Shown in pieces: positions 28,250-41,988 of a DNA stretch of 64,000 nt (position 1 is the first letter of the stretch; each line of letters opens with the position of its first letter). A model generated the notes under the pieces. The model saw only the letters and a program-made list of their open reading frames with translations, had not been told where the DNA came from and did not search any database. The stretch comes from Limisphaera sp. (lineage in GTDB: Bacteria > Verrucomicrobiota > Verrucomicrobiia > Limisphaerales > Limisphaeraceae): assembly GCA_025057755.1 (NCBI GenBank), contig JANWVC010000003.1, positions 1 through 64,000 on the forward strand. Direction: 5' to 3'. A program made the position numbers and the translations under genes.

Positions 28250-29098
28250 GAAAGCAAGGTTAGGCGAATGCATATGCTGGCTTCGTGAGCTGGTTTTCGG
28301 GTTCCGCGCTGGTCGTCGCTCTGACGCCCGCACACCGACATGCTGTGAAACCGAAGGTTCGGCGTCAACCCAGTAACGTTTAACGGCCAAAACAAGAAAC
28401 GCAGTCAACATTGCTGAAGGGAGGCCGCCACAACGTGTCACGTAACACAGCGTAGGGATCGAATCCGTCCCCTCAACAGGCAACGTGGATCGGTGTCACG
28501 ATCGAACCGCCCCATGCTTCTTAAAATCCAAGACCCCCCCTCGGAAGGAAGACCGCCAATTCCCCACTTCCGAGCAACAAACCGCGTTAACAACACTTGA
28601 CCAACCGATGCGAACTCCCGGCACTACACAGACGAACCCCGTTGCCTCTCCACTGCAGAATCGCACATCCAACGTCCACATGACATGTCACGTTCTTCCA
28701 CGTAAGAACCCGCAAGGGACGAACCTCCTGTCCATTCAAAGCGGCACGCGTTTTGGACCACACCCGTTAGCCCAAGATGGCCGAGCACTTTTCCTCATGG
28801 AACTTAAATGAGTCAGGCACAAATGCCTTCCACGGACAAGCCTTTGACACCCGACCCTGGCTTCGCCCTTTTGGCGAAGCTGGGCTACGCATGGACGAGA
28901 AAGGCGCGTCGGTGACCCTCCGGGCCGAAGCTGATCAGGTAAGGTTGAGGGGCACACAACCCCGGCGGAGCCAATTCATTCACATGGGAGAGCTGGACTC
29001 CCTCGCCAAAGGCGCCCTTAAAGAAACGGGCATGAGGCCCTGAGCCAGGTACAACCCAGACCTTTGATCCTACACGGTCTCCAACATCAGTCTGCCTT
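28250..29098. other. 849-bp intergenic region with one extragenic hairpin
   Basis: No gene is recognisable. A perfect 8-bp stem GCTTCGCC / GGCGAAGC with loop CTTTT lies at 28860-28880; neither strand has a clear T-run after it. The segment also holds the promoter of the gene starting at 28249, which I could not locate. Confidence 0.5.
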
Positions 29099-31330
29099 TC
29101 AAAACTCGCCCAAACGGTAAAAACGAGGAGCGCTGCTGACCCCTTGCGGGTCAAGCAACGTCACGCGCCCAGCGGAGTTGGTGAAGACTTGCCACAACTC
29201 CCAATGTTGAAGATTGGGAGAGACTTCGATTCGTGCCACCTTTCCGGGCGCACTTAAAACACCCATGCGAAAGCCAGCCGAGTCCCGGACGAGTGCCCCC
29301 GGTTCAAAACGCAGAGGTTGCGACGTGAAACGCGCCCGCACCGTTTTACTCGTATTCAAAGTCACCGAAATCTGTTCTGCCGTCCCAGAAACATCTCCCG
29401 TCCACTCGATTAAGTTCGCACCCGCACCTGGCACCGCCCGCAAGGTCACAATGCTGTCGCGCGGATATACTGTCCCCGCAGGCGAAGCGTACACCTCTCC
29501 GTCGCCCTCGACCAACACCGTCAGAGCCACCTCATTGGTGAGCAAAGGTTCAAACCGCGCTGCCACCAGCGGTTGCGCCGTTAGCGGAACGAAAGCCACG
29601 GAACTCGTCGAGCCAGCCACATTGCCTCCCCACAGCGCGAAGCCGTATCCGGGCGCAGGCACAGCCGTCAGCCGTATGGGTGCTCCATAGGCGTATGGCC
29701 CCACCGGCGGATCCACTAAGATCCTTCCCTCACCTGCAATGCTCAACCGCAACGAGGTCCCGAAAACGGGTTGCAATGTGCGCGACCGATCCATCACCAA
29801 TAAGATCTCAGGAGACGTGCCGGCAGCGTCCCCGTTCCAATACAGAAATTGCCAGCCTGGATCGGGGATGGCTCGAGCCACAACTTCGGTGCCAGCCGGA
29901 TAGCCCCCAAAAGGAGGGTCCAGCACAACCTGCCCGCCTCCAGAACTCGTGATGAAAACCGAGAACCACGGCAAGATCTGAAACCAAATGGGCGGCATTT
30001 CCCAGCGCCGCGTTAGATCCGCACTGTATGTAACCGCCCGCAGCACACACGAACGGTTGATCTCCAGTACACCATTTAGGAATCTACCCAGGCCACGCGG
30101 AGGCGTATAAGGAGTCGCACGGTGGTCGGGCGTTCGGCCATCCAATGTGTAAAACACTTGGCCGCCAGGAAATCCAGAGTACAAGACCAGCTCCACCCTC
30201 TTGGAAGCACTGATGTTCGTCCGATCCAATAAATCGCCCCGATGGTAAACGGTTTCATAAGGATCCCACACTGCATAATACGCGACCAACCAGCGGACCT
30301 CTAACCGAACGGGGGCACTCGTGATCACGCCATACTGATTTGAGGCTGTCACAGAATAGAAACCATCATGTCCATCCTGCAAAGGACCGAGATTAAGAGC
30401 GGAGGTTGTTCCTCCTGCGAGAGGCACATTGTTAAAATACCATTGATAACTGAGAGGCGCCGTCCCCACCGCCCGAGCCGTCCATGCGAGGGTGCTGTTG
30501 CCCAATCCAAGGGTCGGGGGAGGCAGCAAAATCCAGCCCGGGTTTCGCGAACATTTACCTTGGGACCCGGCTGCGTAGATGGCCTCAATTTCCTGATCCG
30601 TTAAGCTGCGTCCATAAATACTGAGTTCATCAAGTAACCCTCGATACGACGCTCCCAAGATGGAAAACCCTCGATCCGCAACCAACCAGTCACCCCGACC
30701 AGCTTGAAACTCCACTTCCAGTTGACCATCCACATAAAGTCGCGCGTAACCACTAGCCCGATCATAAGTCATGGCGAAGTGGGTCCACCGGCTGGGCTGA
30801 ATCCTGCCCGGCCCGGTTTCAAACTCGCGAGCAACCAAGGAGATCGAAGATCCTGCGCGGAAAAGCTGTGCGACATTGGCTCGCAGGCCACCCCCTTGCG
30901 TCAACTGGACATAGACTCCGGGGCCCATGGTTAAAGAACCCACATAATGTGAATACAAAACGTATTGGTCTGCATTGGTGTGATCGGGATTGATCCATCC
31001 TTCCACAGTTAAGCCCGGCCCGGTGCCCAAATTCCCTCCAGGCCATTGGAAAGGATTGTAAACCACAGAGGCTGTATTGGTTCGTAAAACCCAAGCCAAC
31101 CCCACTTTGCCCGGGGCATAGTCAATGTCCCGAGCCGAAGCGGGTAGGTGGTAGCCCGTGGCATCTAACACATCGCCCTCACCACGCCACCAGCATACCA
31201 TGTCCAGAGGCGGCGCCACACAACTCGCTTCAGCGTATTGGGGCCACAAACTTGGGAGGGCCATCCATAAAGCCAGAGAAGACAGGTTAGGAAACCATCC
31301 TGGCTTGCCCCAGAAGACGCGTGCTTTCAT
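29099..31330 (-). CDS. Secreted LamG / Ig / chitobiase-like / InlB-repeat protein
   Basis: 743 residues from ATG 31330, chosen because the signal peptide (MKARVFWGKPGWFPNLSSLA...) starts there; the frame is open further upstream. Order of domains: LamG / concanavalin-like fold about residues 45-265 (CWWRGEGDVLDATG, LTVEGWINPDHTN, RWTHFAMTYDRASG, LLDELSIYGRSLTDQE); an Ig-like domain (SYQWYFNNVPLAGG, GFYSVTASNQYG); a chitobiase C-terminal-like segment (VFYTLDGRTPD); three divergent InlB B-repeats (e.g. GTEVVARAIPDPGWQFLYW, LTAVPAPGYGFALW, VTLRAVPGAGANLIEW); and a final 60-residue module ending SAPRFYRLGEF. It is an exported, probably glycan-binding or surface protein with no evident catalytic domain. 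Confidence 0.88.
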   Translation of the reverse strand: MKARVFWGKPGWFPNLSSLALWMALPSLWPQYAEASCVAPPLDMVCWWRGEGDVLDATGYHLPASARDIDYAPGKVGLAWVLRTNTASVVYNPFQWPGGNLGTGPGLTVEGWINPDHTNADQYVLYSHYVGSLTMGPGVYVQLTQGGGLRANVAQLFRAGSSISLVAREFETGPGRIQPSRWTHFAMTYDRASGYARLYVDGQLEVEFQAGRGDWLVADRGFSILGASYRGLLDELSIYGRSLTDQEIEAIYAAGSQGKCSRNPGWILLPPPTLGLGNSTLAWTARAVGTAPLSYQWYFNNVPLAGGTTSALNLGPLQDGHDGFYSVTASNQYGVITSAPVRLEVRWLVAYYAVWDPYETVYHRGDLLDRTNISASKRVELVLYSGFPGGQVFYTLDGRTPDHRATPYTPPRGLGRFLNGVLEINRSCVLRAVTYSADLTRRWEMPPIWFQILPWFSVFITSSGGGQVVLDPPFGGYPAGTEVVARAIPDPGWQFLYWNGDAAGTSPEILLVMDRSRTLQPVFGTSLRLSIAGEGRILVDPPVGPYAYGAPIRLTAVPAPGYGFALWGGNVAGSTSSVAFVPLTAQPLVAARFEPLLTNEVALTVLVEGDGEVYASPAGTVYPRDSIVTLRAVPGAGANLIEWTGDVSGTAEQISVTLNTSKTVRARFTSQPLRFEPGALVRDSAGFRMGVLSAPGKVARIEVSPNLQHWELWQVFTNSAGRVTLLDPQGVSSAPRFYRLGEF

Positions 31331-32108
31331 GGTGCGGGAGCCGTTATGGTGCAAAGTTTCTATGTTTGGGCGGACCAACTTTTGCCCACCGTCTACTGCT
31401 AGTTTACAATAACCCGAACTGGCCTTATTAAACAAGCAAATTTCAGAATGATCTGCGGCAGATTTTGCCCCTATTTGGAAGCAACTGCGCACCAAAGCAA
31501 CGCTAACGCATGCGGGATCCAGCGGACGCAACAAACATCCTCCTCGGCTCCGTGGAACAGGCTGTGGAATCAATCCGACCGATTTTTCTGAATCGTTTTG
31601 GACTGTTGACAGCAAAAATGAGGGCCACGACGCGGGCAATTGAAATCCTTTCTACTCTGCGTCAAGAGAGTGTGGGGCTCAGCCCGGCTAGCCGGGCATA
31701 TTACCCAAAGGCCAGCAACCTTCCCCGCGGCTGCTGACGGCTCCCAATACCACCAGGGATTTCGCGAATGGCATCTGCGGATACTTCGTGGACGCACACC
31801 CTGCTGCATTACCTCGGCAGAGGCAAACACCGGATCGGGACATGAAACACCACGCCCCACCAACGTCCGCATTGGTTGAATCGCTCACTTAGCCTCTGTT
31901 TCAGTACCAGCAGGACGAGAGAATATTTCCTGAAGCTTCAAGGTGCTGGCTGCCACCGCCTGCGCTCGCGAGTCAAAGCCCGTGATGAACTTCAGCCTAA
32001 GCACCGTCACCAGCCGGACAACGCCCATCCTGCTAGGAACTTCTGGATTCCGGAAGCGTCACGAACTAGCCGCCTGAACAGCTTGAGTTACGGAGAAAAG
32101 ACGAAGAT

Positions 32109-32140
32109 GCGTCCCTGTCGCCAACTGCCGACAGGGACGC
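32109..32140 (-). terminator. Second hairpin downstream of eno
   Basis: A perfect 12-bp stem GCGTCCCTGTCG / CGACAGGGACGC with an 8-nt loop. On the minus strand it is followed by ATCTTCGTCTTTTCT, moderately T-rich. It probably backs up the hairpin nearer to eno. Confidence 0.65.
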
Positions 32141-32145
32141 CCTTG

Positions 32146-32172
32146 CAAAAAGACGCTGTTTCCTAAAACAGC
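32146..32172 (-). terminator. First hairpin downstream of eno
   Basis: On the minus strand the stem GCTGTTT / AAACAGC with a 4-nt loop is followed at once by GTCTTTTT, the layout of an intrinsic terminator, 32 bp after the eno stop codon. Confidence 0.75.
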
Positions 32173-32203
32173 AGATGAGAAAAGCAGTTCGATGGGAAAC
32201 GCT

Positions 32204-33566
<1,363 letters not shown>

Positions 33567-33742
33567 GGACTTGGACCGCATTCGGATGTTTATGTAACCC
33601 TGGACCCCGGCAACGCCGCTTGCCTGGCACCGAGCCGCAGCCCGCCCGCCTTATCCTACAATGCAAACCCAGTCATCTGCCTGTCATTCGGCTGCATGCA
33701 AGGATGATCTGCACATTTACGCAACCGACTTGGCCATGGGTG

Positions 33743-34876
33743 TCAATCGGTCGTTTCAGGGACGACCGGGCTTGGTTTGGGTCCGCCCATCCATGGCTCG
33801 CCGCACTGGGCCCGATGCCGCAATGCGTGATCCGCCAAAACCAGGGCCGTCATGGCCTCCACGATGGGCACCGCCCGAGGCAGGACACACGGATCATGTC
33901 GGCCACGGCCTTTGAGCGTGGTTTCTTGCCAATCGACATCCACGGTCTCCTGTTCATGCATTACTGTGGCCACAGGCTTGAAGGCCACGCGGAACCGGAT
34001 GGGCATACCATTGGAAATGCCTCCCTGAATTCCACCGGAATGGTTGGTCAAGGTAATGACACGACCCTCTCGAATCCGGAACGGGTCGTTGTGCTGGCGA
34101 CCTGTCATCTGAACGCAGGCAAAACCCGAGCCAATTTCGAAACCTTTCGAAGCCGGCAGGCTCAGCATCGCCTTGGCAAGATCCGCCTCCAAGCGATCGA
34201 AGACCGGCTCGCCCCACCCGGGCGGGGCGTTGCGAACGTAACATTCCACAATGCCACCTACGGTATCCCCCGCCCGCCGTGCCTCTTCAATGACTTGCAT
34301 CATTCGCTCTGCGGCCTGCAGATCCGGGCAACGAACCGGAGTTGCGTCCACCTGCTGGGCCGTCACTTGATCGGGTTCCACATGGCTGCTTACGTGCCGG
34401 ACCTGGGCCACCCACGCCACAATCTCGACTCCGTAAGTCAAGCGGAGCCACTTACGAGCTATGGCGCCGGCTGCCACCCGACCGACGGTCTCGCGCGCAC
34501 TGCTGCGACCCCCCCCCTGCCAGTTCCGAATGCCAAACTTCGTCTGGTAGGTAAAGTCGGCATGGGACGGCCGAAATTTGCGTGCCATCTCTTCATAAGC
34601 CTCCGGCCGTGCATCCTCGTTTCGCACCCACAAGCAAATCGGAGTGCCAAGGGTCAATCCCTCGAAAGTGCCACTGAGGATTTGGACCCGGTCGGTCTCC
34701 TTGCGCGGCGACACCAACGTGGACTGGCCCGGCCGACGACGGTCCAACTCAGGTTGAATGTCAGCCTCCGTCAATGGCAAACGAGGTGGACAACCGTCTA
34801 CAACAGCGCCGACCCCGCCGCCATGCGATTCGCCCCACGTCGTGACCCGAAACAAAACACCAAACGTGTTGCCCAT
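33743..34876 (-). CDS. aroC: Chorismate synthase
   Basis: 377 residues. It converts 5-enolpyruvylshikimate-3-phosphate to chorismate using reduced FMN, the last step of the shikimate pathway. Signature blocks: [20 protein letters not shown] at the start, [78 protein letters not shown], and [17 protein letters not shown] near the end. Length and motifs are normal. It stands alone between eno and the ATP synthase operon. Confidence 0.97.
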   Translation of the reverse strand: MGNTFGVLFRVTTWGESHGGGVGAVVDGCPPRLPLTEADIQPELDRRRPGQSTLVSPRKETDRVQILSGTFEGLTLGTPICLWVRNEDARPEAYEEMARKFRPSHADFTYQTKFGIRNWQGGGRSSARETVGRVAAGAIARKWLRLTYGVEIVAWVAQVRHVSSHVEPDQVTAQQVDATPVRCPDLQAAERMMQVIEEARRAGDTVGGIVECYVRNAPPGWGEPVFDRLEADLAKAMLSLPASKGFEIGSGFACVQMTGRQHNDPFRIREGRVITLTNHSGGIQGGISNGMPIRFRVAFKPVATVMHEQETVDVDWQETTLKGRGRHDPCVLPRAVPIVEAMTALVLADHALRHRAQCGEPWMGGPKPSPVVPETTD

Positions 34877-35349
34877 TCAGCTCTCAAGCATGAGGCAAGG
34901 TTTGAACCGGGTCAAATCCCCCGCGGTGCCGAGCCGAACTCTGCTTTGCGTCCAGTGCTCCATGCTCCAGCAAGGTTGCCCTGCCGAACAGCAATTGATG
35001 GAACCTCTGAACCCGACGACCACCGATCGAGCATTTTGCTGCGATACGGCGAAGTCTCTCGCCAACAAATTGGACTCCCAGGTAGCCCTTGCCATTGTCG
35101 GGCTCCCAACGCACGCATAAATTACCGGTCTTTGGCCCGTCATGCCGACAAAGCGCGCGGCCCCATGAAAGCCCTTGCGTGAACCCACCAGAAAAAATTC
35201 CCAAAACCCTTGGAAAAAGACTTGAGAAATGCAGCCGATTTGTTCAGGCTGCCACCCGCTTTTTGCCGCCCGGGCAAGCGCGATCAACAAGGCGCGGTGC
35301 GGCTCAGATTCATCTTCTCGGTGGCACACCGGGGACATAGATAAACTCG
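34877..35349. promoter_or_regulatory. Region upstream of the ATP synthase operon
   Basis: This 473-bp gap lies between the divergent starts of aroC and atpB. It must carry both promoters, but no clear box pair was seen. No atpI-like two-helix membrane protein is encoded, although that gene often precedes atpB. Confidence 0.45.
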
Positions 35350-36273
35350 ATGACGCAAGCGTCGGTAAAATTCGGGTTTTGGATCTTAACGCTGGCCTTT
35401 CCGGCCGCGGCTCTTGCGGCTGGTTCGGGCAGTGGTGGCCATGGACCAGCCTCTGGGCCGCCAGTAAGCCCGGACGCACCTGTTCTGTTTCACGTAGGCC
35501 CTCTACCTGTGACCAATGCAATGGTTTATACGTGGATCATTGCCCTGGTGATCTTTCTCGTGGTCCGTCTCGGAACACGCCGAATGGAGGAAGTGCCCTC
35601 GGGCATTCAGAACCTGATTGAAACCGCTGTGGAAAGTTTGGAGGAACTGACCAAAGGTCTGCTCGAACCGAAGGTGGCCCGATGGGCGTTCCCCTTGGTA
35701 GCAACCTTCTTCCTTTTCATCCTCATGTCCAATCTCATGGGCCTGTTGCCAGGAGTGGGCAGCATCGGCTGGGGACATCCCGGCCCCGGTCCGTTTGGCG
35801 TTGATCATGTTGAGAAGCCTTTGCTTCGCCCTCCCACGGCTGATGCAAACATGACAGCTGCGATGGCGGCCGTTTTCTTCATTATGAGTACATGGTGGGC
35901 CCTTCGCTATAACGGGCCGGGTGGATTGATTAAACACATCTTCGGGGTCAAAGGGGGCATGAAGGGGTGGATCGTGGTGCCCCTTTCTTTAATCTTCCTT
36001 TTTATCGGTCTGATTGAAGTGATTTCGATCTGCATCCGGCCCGTGGCGCTGGCCATGCGTCTTTATGGTAATATTTACGGAGGCGAAAGTGTGCTGACCA
36101 TCATGCTCACGAATTCCCCGCTCGGGTTGGGAGCCTTGCCATTTTATTTCTTGGAACTGCTGGTTGCAGTGGTGCAGGCTCTGGTTTTCACTCTGCTCTC
36201 GATTGCGTTTATCGGCACATTGTGCTCGCACGTGGAAGAGGGGAGCCATAGCACCTCCGCAGAGCATGAGTAG
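35350..36273 (+). CDS. atpB: ATP synthase F0 subunit a
   Basis: 307 residues. The stator membrane subunit that forms the ion half-channels against the c-ring. It has a cleavable-looking N-terminus (LTLAFPAAALAAGSGSGG) and then about five or six membrane helices. The conserved Arg lies in LAMRLYGNIYGGE, and the last helices (YFLELLVAVVQALVFTLLS) carry the usual Glu and Gln. It begins the eight-gene atp operon; atpE follows after 96 bp. The extended glycine- and proline-rich N-terminus before VLFHVGPLPVTN is longer than in E. coli. Confidence 0.96.
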   Translation: MTQASVKFGFWILTLAFPAAALAAGSGSGGHGPASGPPVSPDAPVLFHVGPLPVTNAMVYTWIIALVIFLVVRLGTRRMEEVPSGIQNLIETAVESLEELTKGLLEPKVARWAFPLVATFFLFILMSNLMGLLPGVGSIGWGHPGPGPFGVDHVEKPLLRPPTADANMTAAMAAVFFIMSTWWALRYNGPGGLIKHIFGVKGGMKGWIVVPLSLIFLFIGLIEVISICIRPVALAMRLYGNIYGGESVLTIMLTNSPLGLGALPFYFLELLVAVVQALVFTLLSIAFIGTLCSHVEEGSHSTSAEHE

Positions 36274-36369
36274 ACTGATTACGAATTTGGCAGCCGAGAC
36301 CGTGCCTGCGCGCGGGCGGCTGAGGTTAAGCAACAACACAACCCAACCAACAACATCGGAACAAACACT

Positions 36370-36576
36370 ATGATGCTGGCAGAACTGTCTGGTAATCTAC
36401 CCATCGGCTTGGTGGGCATGGGTGCAGCGCTGGGAGTCGGTATCGCAGCCGCAAAAGCTTCTGAGGCAATTGGGCGTAACCCAGGGGCTTTTGGAAAAGT
36501 GTTCACCACGGCGCTGATCGGTATGGCCTTGGCCGAAGGTCTTGCCATCCTGATATACTTCGTCGTACCACGCTAA
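36370..36576 (+). CDS. atpE: ATP synthase F0 subunit c
   Basis: 68 residues, two membrane helices joined by the polar loop GRNPGAFGK. The ion-carrying carboxylate is Glu56 in ALAEGLAIL. The sodium-binding pattern of known Na+ enzymes (Gln in helix 1, Ser or Thr after the Glu) is missing: Val23 stands at the Gln position and Gly57 follows the Glu. The ring should therefore carry protons; this is inferred from the known ligand pattern. Glycines in helix 1 (GMGAALGVGIAAA) allow the tight ring packing. It is followed after 7 bp by atpF. Confidence 0.95.
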   Translation: MMLAELSGNLPIGLVGMGAALGVGIAAAKASEAIGRNPGAFGKVFTTALIGMALAEGLAILIYFVVPR

Positions 36577-36583
36577 TCAGGTT

Positions 36584-37084
36584 ATGGGCGAAACCCTACA
36601 GACCTTGGGCATCCATTGGCCGAAGTTGATCGCACAAACGGTCAACTTTGCCATTGTGCTATTCGTGCTTTGGAAATGGGCTTATCAACCGGTGCTGCGC
36701 ATGTTGGAGCTGCGCCGGGAGAAAATTGCAGAAAGCGTGGCCCAAGCCGAGCGGATTCGGGCAGAGTTGGAAGCCACGGAGCGCCAGCGGCGGGAGATCT
36801 TGGCACAAGCCCAATCGCAGGCCCAAAAGCTCATTGAGGAGGCTCGTCAGGCCGCCGCCCGGCTCCACGCCCAGGAGACACAACGGGCCATAGCCGCTGC
36901 TGAGCAGATTCTGGCCAAGGCACGCGAAGCAGCCGAGTTAGATCGCGCTCGCATGGTGACCGAGCTCAAACGGGAAGTTGGGCGGCTGGTCGTCCAAACC
37001 ACAATGGCCGTCACCGGCAAGGTCCTAACGCCAGAGGACCAGCGCCGGATTCTGGAAGAGTCGACCCGTCAGATTGCCGCCTGA
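36584..37084 (+). CDS. atpF: ATP synthase F0 subunit b
   Basis: 166 residues. One N-terminal membrane helix (LIAQTVNFAIVLFVLWKWAY) is followed by a long charged helix of about 120 residues rich in Ala, Glu, Gln and Arg (AQAERIRAELEATERQRREI), the coiled-coil stator stalk that holds the alpha/beta head. The length is usual. Only one b-type gene is present, so the stalk is a homodimer. Confidence 0.95.
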   Translation: MGETLQTLGIHWPKLIAQTVNFAIVLFVLWKWAYQPVLRMLELRREKIAESVAQAERIRAELEATERQRREILAQAQSQAQKLIEEARQAAARLHAQETQRAIAAAEQILAKAREAAELDRARMVTELKREVGRLVVQTTMAVTGKVLTPEDQRRILEESTRQIAA

Positions 37085-37113
37085 CCATGCACAGTGATTG
37101 TTAACGTCGTGCC

Positions 37114-37515
37114 ATGATCAGCCATCGAGTTCTCCGGCGAGAAGCAAAACGGCTATACCGACTCTGCTTGGAAGGTGGCCGCGTGAACGAATCGCGCGTC
37201 CGGCTCGTGATAGATCACATTTTGGCGCAGCGGCCGCGCGGCCACATCCGCTTGCTGATTCAGTTTCAACGCTTGATCAAATTGGACATCCAGCGGCGAA
37301 CTGCCCGTGTTGAAACGGCCGTGCCCATGCCGGAGGACCTGCAAGCCCTACTCAGGGAACAAGTCACCCGACGGTACGGGACCGGACTCCATTGGGAATA
37401 TCAGGTAAAGCCTGATTTGATTGGAGGCTTACGGCTCCGCGTCGGCAGTGATGTCTATGACGCGACGATTCAAGGCCGATTGATGGCGTTGGCAGAAAGC
37501 TTTGATCAGCCGTGA
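37114..37515 (+). CDS. atpH: ATP synthase F1 subunit delta, short form
   Basis: 133 residues, against about 177 in E. coli. An in-frame TAA nine bases before ATG 37114 excludes a longer start. The C-terminal half matches the family: RPRGHIRLLIQFQRLI, VTRRYGTGLHWEYQ, and PDLIGGLRLRVGSDVYDATIQGRL (split for length), which contains the usual P-x-LIGG and VYD motifs. The N-terminal six-helix domain that caps the alpha subunits is shortened by roughly 40 residues. Its position between atpF and atpA secures the assignment. The short form may be a lineage trait. Confidence 0.88.
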   Translation: MISHRVLRREAKRLYRLCLEGGRVNESRVRLVIDHILAQRPRGHIRLLIQFQRLIKLDIQRRTARVETAVPMPEDLQALLREQVTRRYGTGLHWEYQVKPDLIGGLRLRVGSDVYDATIQGRLMALAESFDQP

Positions 37516-37600
37516 ATCACGACCGCTGTCCAACAGGCTGCAACTTTTTTAGAACAAGAGAATCGGCCGTGTCTGGAGTTTATAACAGATCGCATTGCTT

Positions 37601-39136
37601 ATGAGCCAGTTGCTTCAAGAAATCGAAGCCCGCATTGCTGGAGCCAAAACCGCTGCGCGCAGGCAAAATGTGGGAATTGTGCGCGAAATCGGGGATGGGG
37701 TTGTACGCATCGAGGGTCTCGATGACGCCATGCTCAATGAAATGCTGGACTTCGGGAACGGCGTCATGGGACTCGCACTAAACTTGGAAGAAACTGAAGT
37801 CGGCGCCATTCTCTTGGGCGACTTCACCAGCGTGCGCGAAGGACATGAAGTGCGGACCACCGGTAAGGTGCTTCAGGTTCCAGTGGGTAAGGCACTGCTC
37901 GGGAGAGTCGTCGACGTGCTGGGGCGTCCGCTTGACGGGAAGGGTCCAATCCAAGCCGAGGCGTTTTATCCGGTGGAAAAGATTGCGCCCGGCATTATCA
38001 AGCGCCGGTCGGTCAACCAGCCCGTACAAACGGGCATCATGGCAATTGATGCCATGATCCCCATCGGACGCGGCCAGCGCGAGCTGATCATTGGCGACCG
38101 ATCCACGGGGAAGACCACGCTGGCCATCGACACCATCATCAACAACGCCCGCTTGAACCGCGAGGCGGAGCAGTCCGGAGACACTTCCTATCGACCGCTC
38201 TATTCCATTTACGTAGCGATTGGCCAAAAACAGTCCAACATCGCGCGCATTGTTAGCGTACTGGAAGAGCACGGCGCAATGCCTTACACAATCGTGGTGG
38301 TTGCATCCGCTTCCGATGCAGCCACGAATCAGTATTTGGCTCCCTTCGCGGGCTGTGCCATGGGCGAGTGGTTCATGGACAATGGCATGGACGCACTCAT
38401 CGTGTACGATGATCTTTCGAAACATGCCGTCGCCTACCGGCAAGTCTCCCTGGTATTGAAACGACCCTCGGGGCGCGAGGCTTATCCCGGAGACATCTTC
38501 TACTTGCACAGCCGATTATTGGAGCGGGCTGCCCGGCTCAACGAAAACTACGGCAACGGTTCACTCACAGCTCTACCCATCATTGAGACCCAATTGGGTG
38601 ACGTATCCGCCTACATCCCAACCAACGTCATCTCGATCACAGACGGCCAGATTTACCTGGAGACCGACCTGTTTTATCAAGGGGTCCGGCCTGCAATCTC
38701 CGTGGGGTTGTCTGTCTCGCGCGTCGGTTCTGCCGCCCAAATCAAGGCCATGAAACAGGTGGCCGCTCGGATCAAGGGCGAACTCGCCCAATTCCGCGAG
38801 CTGGCTGCTTTTGCCCAATTCGGCTCCGACTTGGACGCCGTTACCCAGGCCAAGCTGGAACGCGGTAAGCGGATCGTAGAAGTGTTTAAACAGGAGCAAT
38901 ATAAACCGGTCCCCGTCGAAATTCAGGTAGCCGTTTTGTGGGCGGTGCAAAACGCCTTCATGGACGACATCCCTGTCGAACGCATTAAGGAATTCCAAAC
39001 CGCCATGGTGGACTATCTAACCACGCGCAAACCGGATTTGCTGAGCCGAATCCGCAAGGAAAAAGCGTTGGGTGACGACACCATCGCTGCGCTGAAACAG
39101 GCGATTGGTGAGTTCAAACAAAGCTGGCGCCCATAG
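37601..39136 (+). CDS. atpA: ATP synthase F1 subunit alpha
   Basis: 511 residues from ATG 37601 ([14 protein letters not shown]); TTG 37595 is the only nearby alternative. The non-catalytic nucleotide-binding subunit of the F1 head. The P-loop reads GDRSTGKT, whereas nearly all alpha subunits have GDRQTGKT, a change at the position of E. coli Gln172. Other blocks are normal: [48 protein letters not shown], and [17 protein letters not shown] with the conserved Arg. atpG follows after 15 bp. Confidence 0.97.
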   Translation: MSQLLQEIEARIAGAKTAARRQNVGIVREIGDGVVRIEGLDDAMLNEMLDFGNGVMGLALNLEETEVGAILLGDFTSVREGHEVRTTGKVLQVPVGKALLGRVVDVLGRPLDGKGPIQAEAFYPVEKIAPGIIKRRSVNQPVQTGIMAIDAMIPIGRGQRELIIGDRSTGKTTLAIDTIINNARLNREAEQSGDTSYRPLYSIYVAIGQKQSNIARIVSVLEEHGAMPYTIVVVASASDAATNQYLAPFAGCAMGEWFMDNGMDALIVYDDLSKHAVAYRQVSLVLKRPSGREAYPGDIFYLHSRLLERAARLNENYGNGSLTALPIIETQLGDVSAYIPTNVISITDGQIYLETDLFYQGVRPAISVGLSVSRVGSAAQIKAMKQVAARIKGELAQFRELAAFAQFGSDLDAVTQAKLERGKRIVEVFKQEQYKPVPVEIQVAVLWAVQNAFMDDIPVERIKEFQTAMVDYLTTRKPDLLSRIRKEKALGDDTIAALKQAIGEFKQSWRP

Positions 39137-39151
39137 GTCAACTGAATTCCC

Positions 39152-41451
<2,300 letters not shown>

Positions 41452-41462
41452 TTCAATACGTC

Positions 41463-41873
41463 ATGGCTTCCCCGCTGCGTTTGACAATCGTAACACCAGA
41501 AGCGCAAATCTTCGCCGGCGAGGTCGACATGGTCACACTACCCGGCGTCGAGGGCGAACTGGGCGTTTATCCTCTTCATACGCCATTGATGACTCAGATC
41601 GAGCCGGGCGAGCTCGTCATCCGCCGCGGGACCGAAGAAACGCACATGGCTGTAGGCGAGGGATTCGCTGAAATCACCGGGGACCACGTAACCATCATCA
41701 CCGACATGGCAATCGAAGCTGACAACATTGACGAAGCCATGGTCGAGGAAGCGCGCCGTCGAGCCGAAGCACGCCTGAAGGAAAAGCTCAGCGATGAGGA
41801 CGCTGCGCTGGTTCAAGCCACGCTCGCGCGCACCGCCGCCCAATTGAAGGTCAAACGCGCGAGGAAACGTTGA
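41463..41873 (+). CDS. atpC: ATP synthase F1 subunit epsilon
   Basis: 136 residues. The N-terminal beta-sandwich (LRLTIVTPEAQIFAGEVDMV, LPGVEGELGVYPLHTPLMTQ, GFAEITGDHVTIITDMA) is followed by the two C-terminal helices (EARRRAEARLKEKLSDEDA, AQLKVKRARKR), which in many bacteria rise to inhibit ATP hydrolysis. It ends the operon; no obvious terminator hairpin follows. Confidence 0.95.
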   Translation: MASPLRLTIVTPEAQIFAGEVDMVTLPGVEGELGVYPLHTPLMTQIEPGELVIRRGTEETHMAVGEGFAEITGDHVTIITDMAIEADNIDEAMVEEARRRAEARLKEKLSDEDAALVQATLARTAAQLKVKRARKR

Positions 41874-41988
41874 CAATCGGGTTAGCTTCCAACGAGTCTG
41901 CATCAAGAGCAGTCTTGCAGCCGCGGGTGGTAATCCTTCGCCCACGGTCCCCAACTTGGCCGAAGCAGGTCATCTCAACACAACGAAC

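Larger units (their letters stand above)
31331..32203. other. 873-bp intergenic region with a 16-bp palindrome and eno terminators
   Basis: No gene is recognisable. GCCCGGCTAGCCGGGC at 31682-31697 is a perfect palindrome without a loop, upstream of the LamG gene. The right end carries two hairpins that serve eno (separate entries). Confidence 0.5.

Noticed and set aside
28485-28811. A 108-codon plus-strand frame in the gap before the LamG gene
   Set aside because: No motif, no ribosome site, and an unusual composition; treated as non-coding.
35089-35340. A possible 83-residue atpI before atpB
   Set aside because: The frame has no membrane helices, which AtpI needs, and its composition is unlike a real gene.
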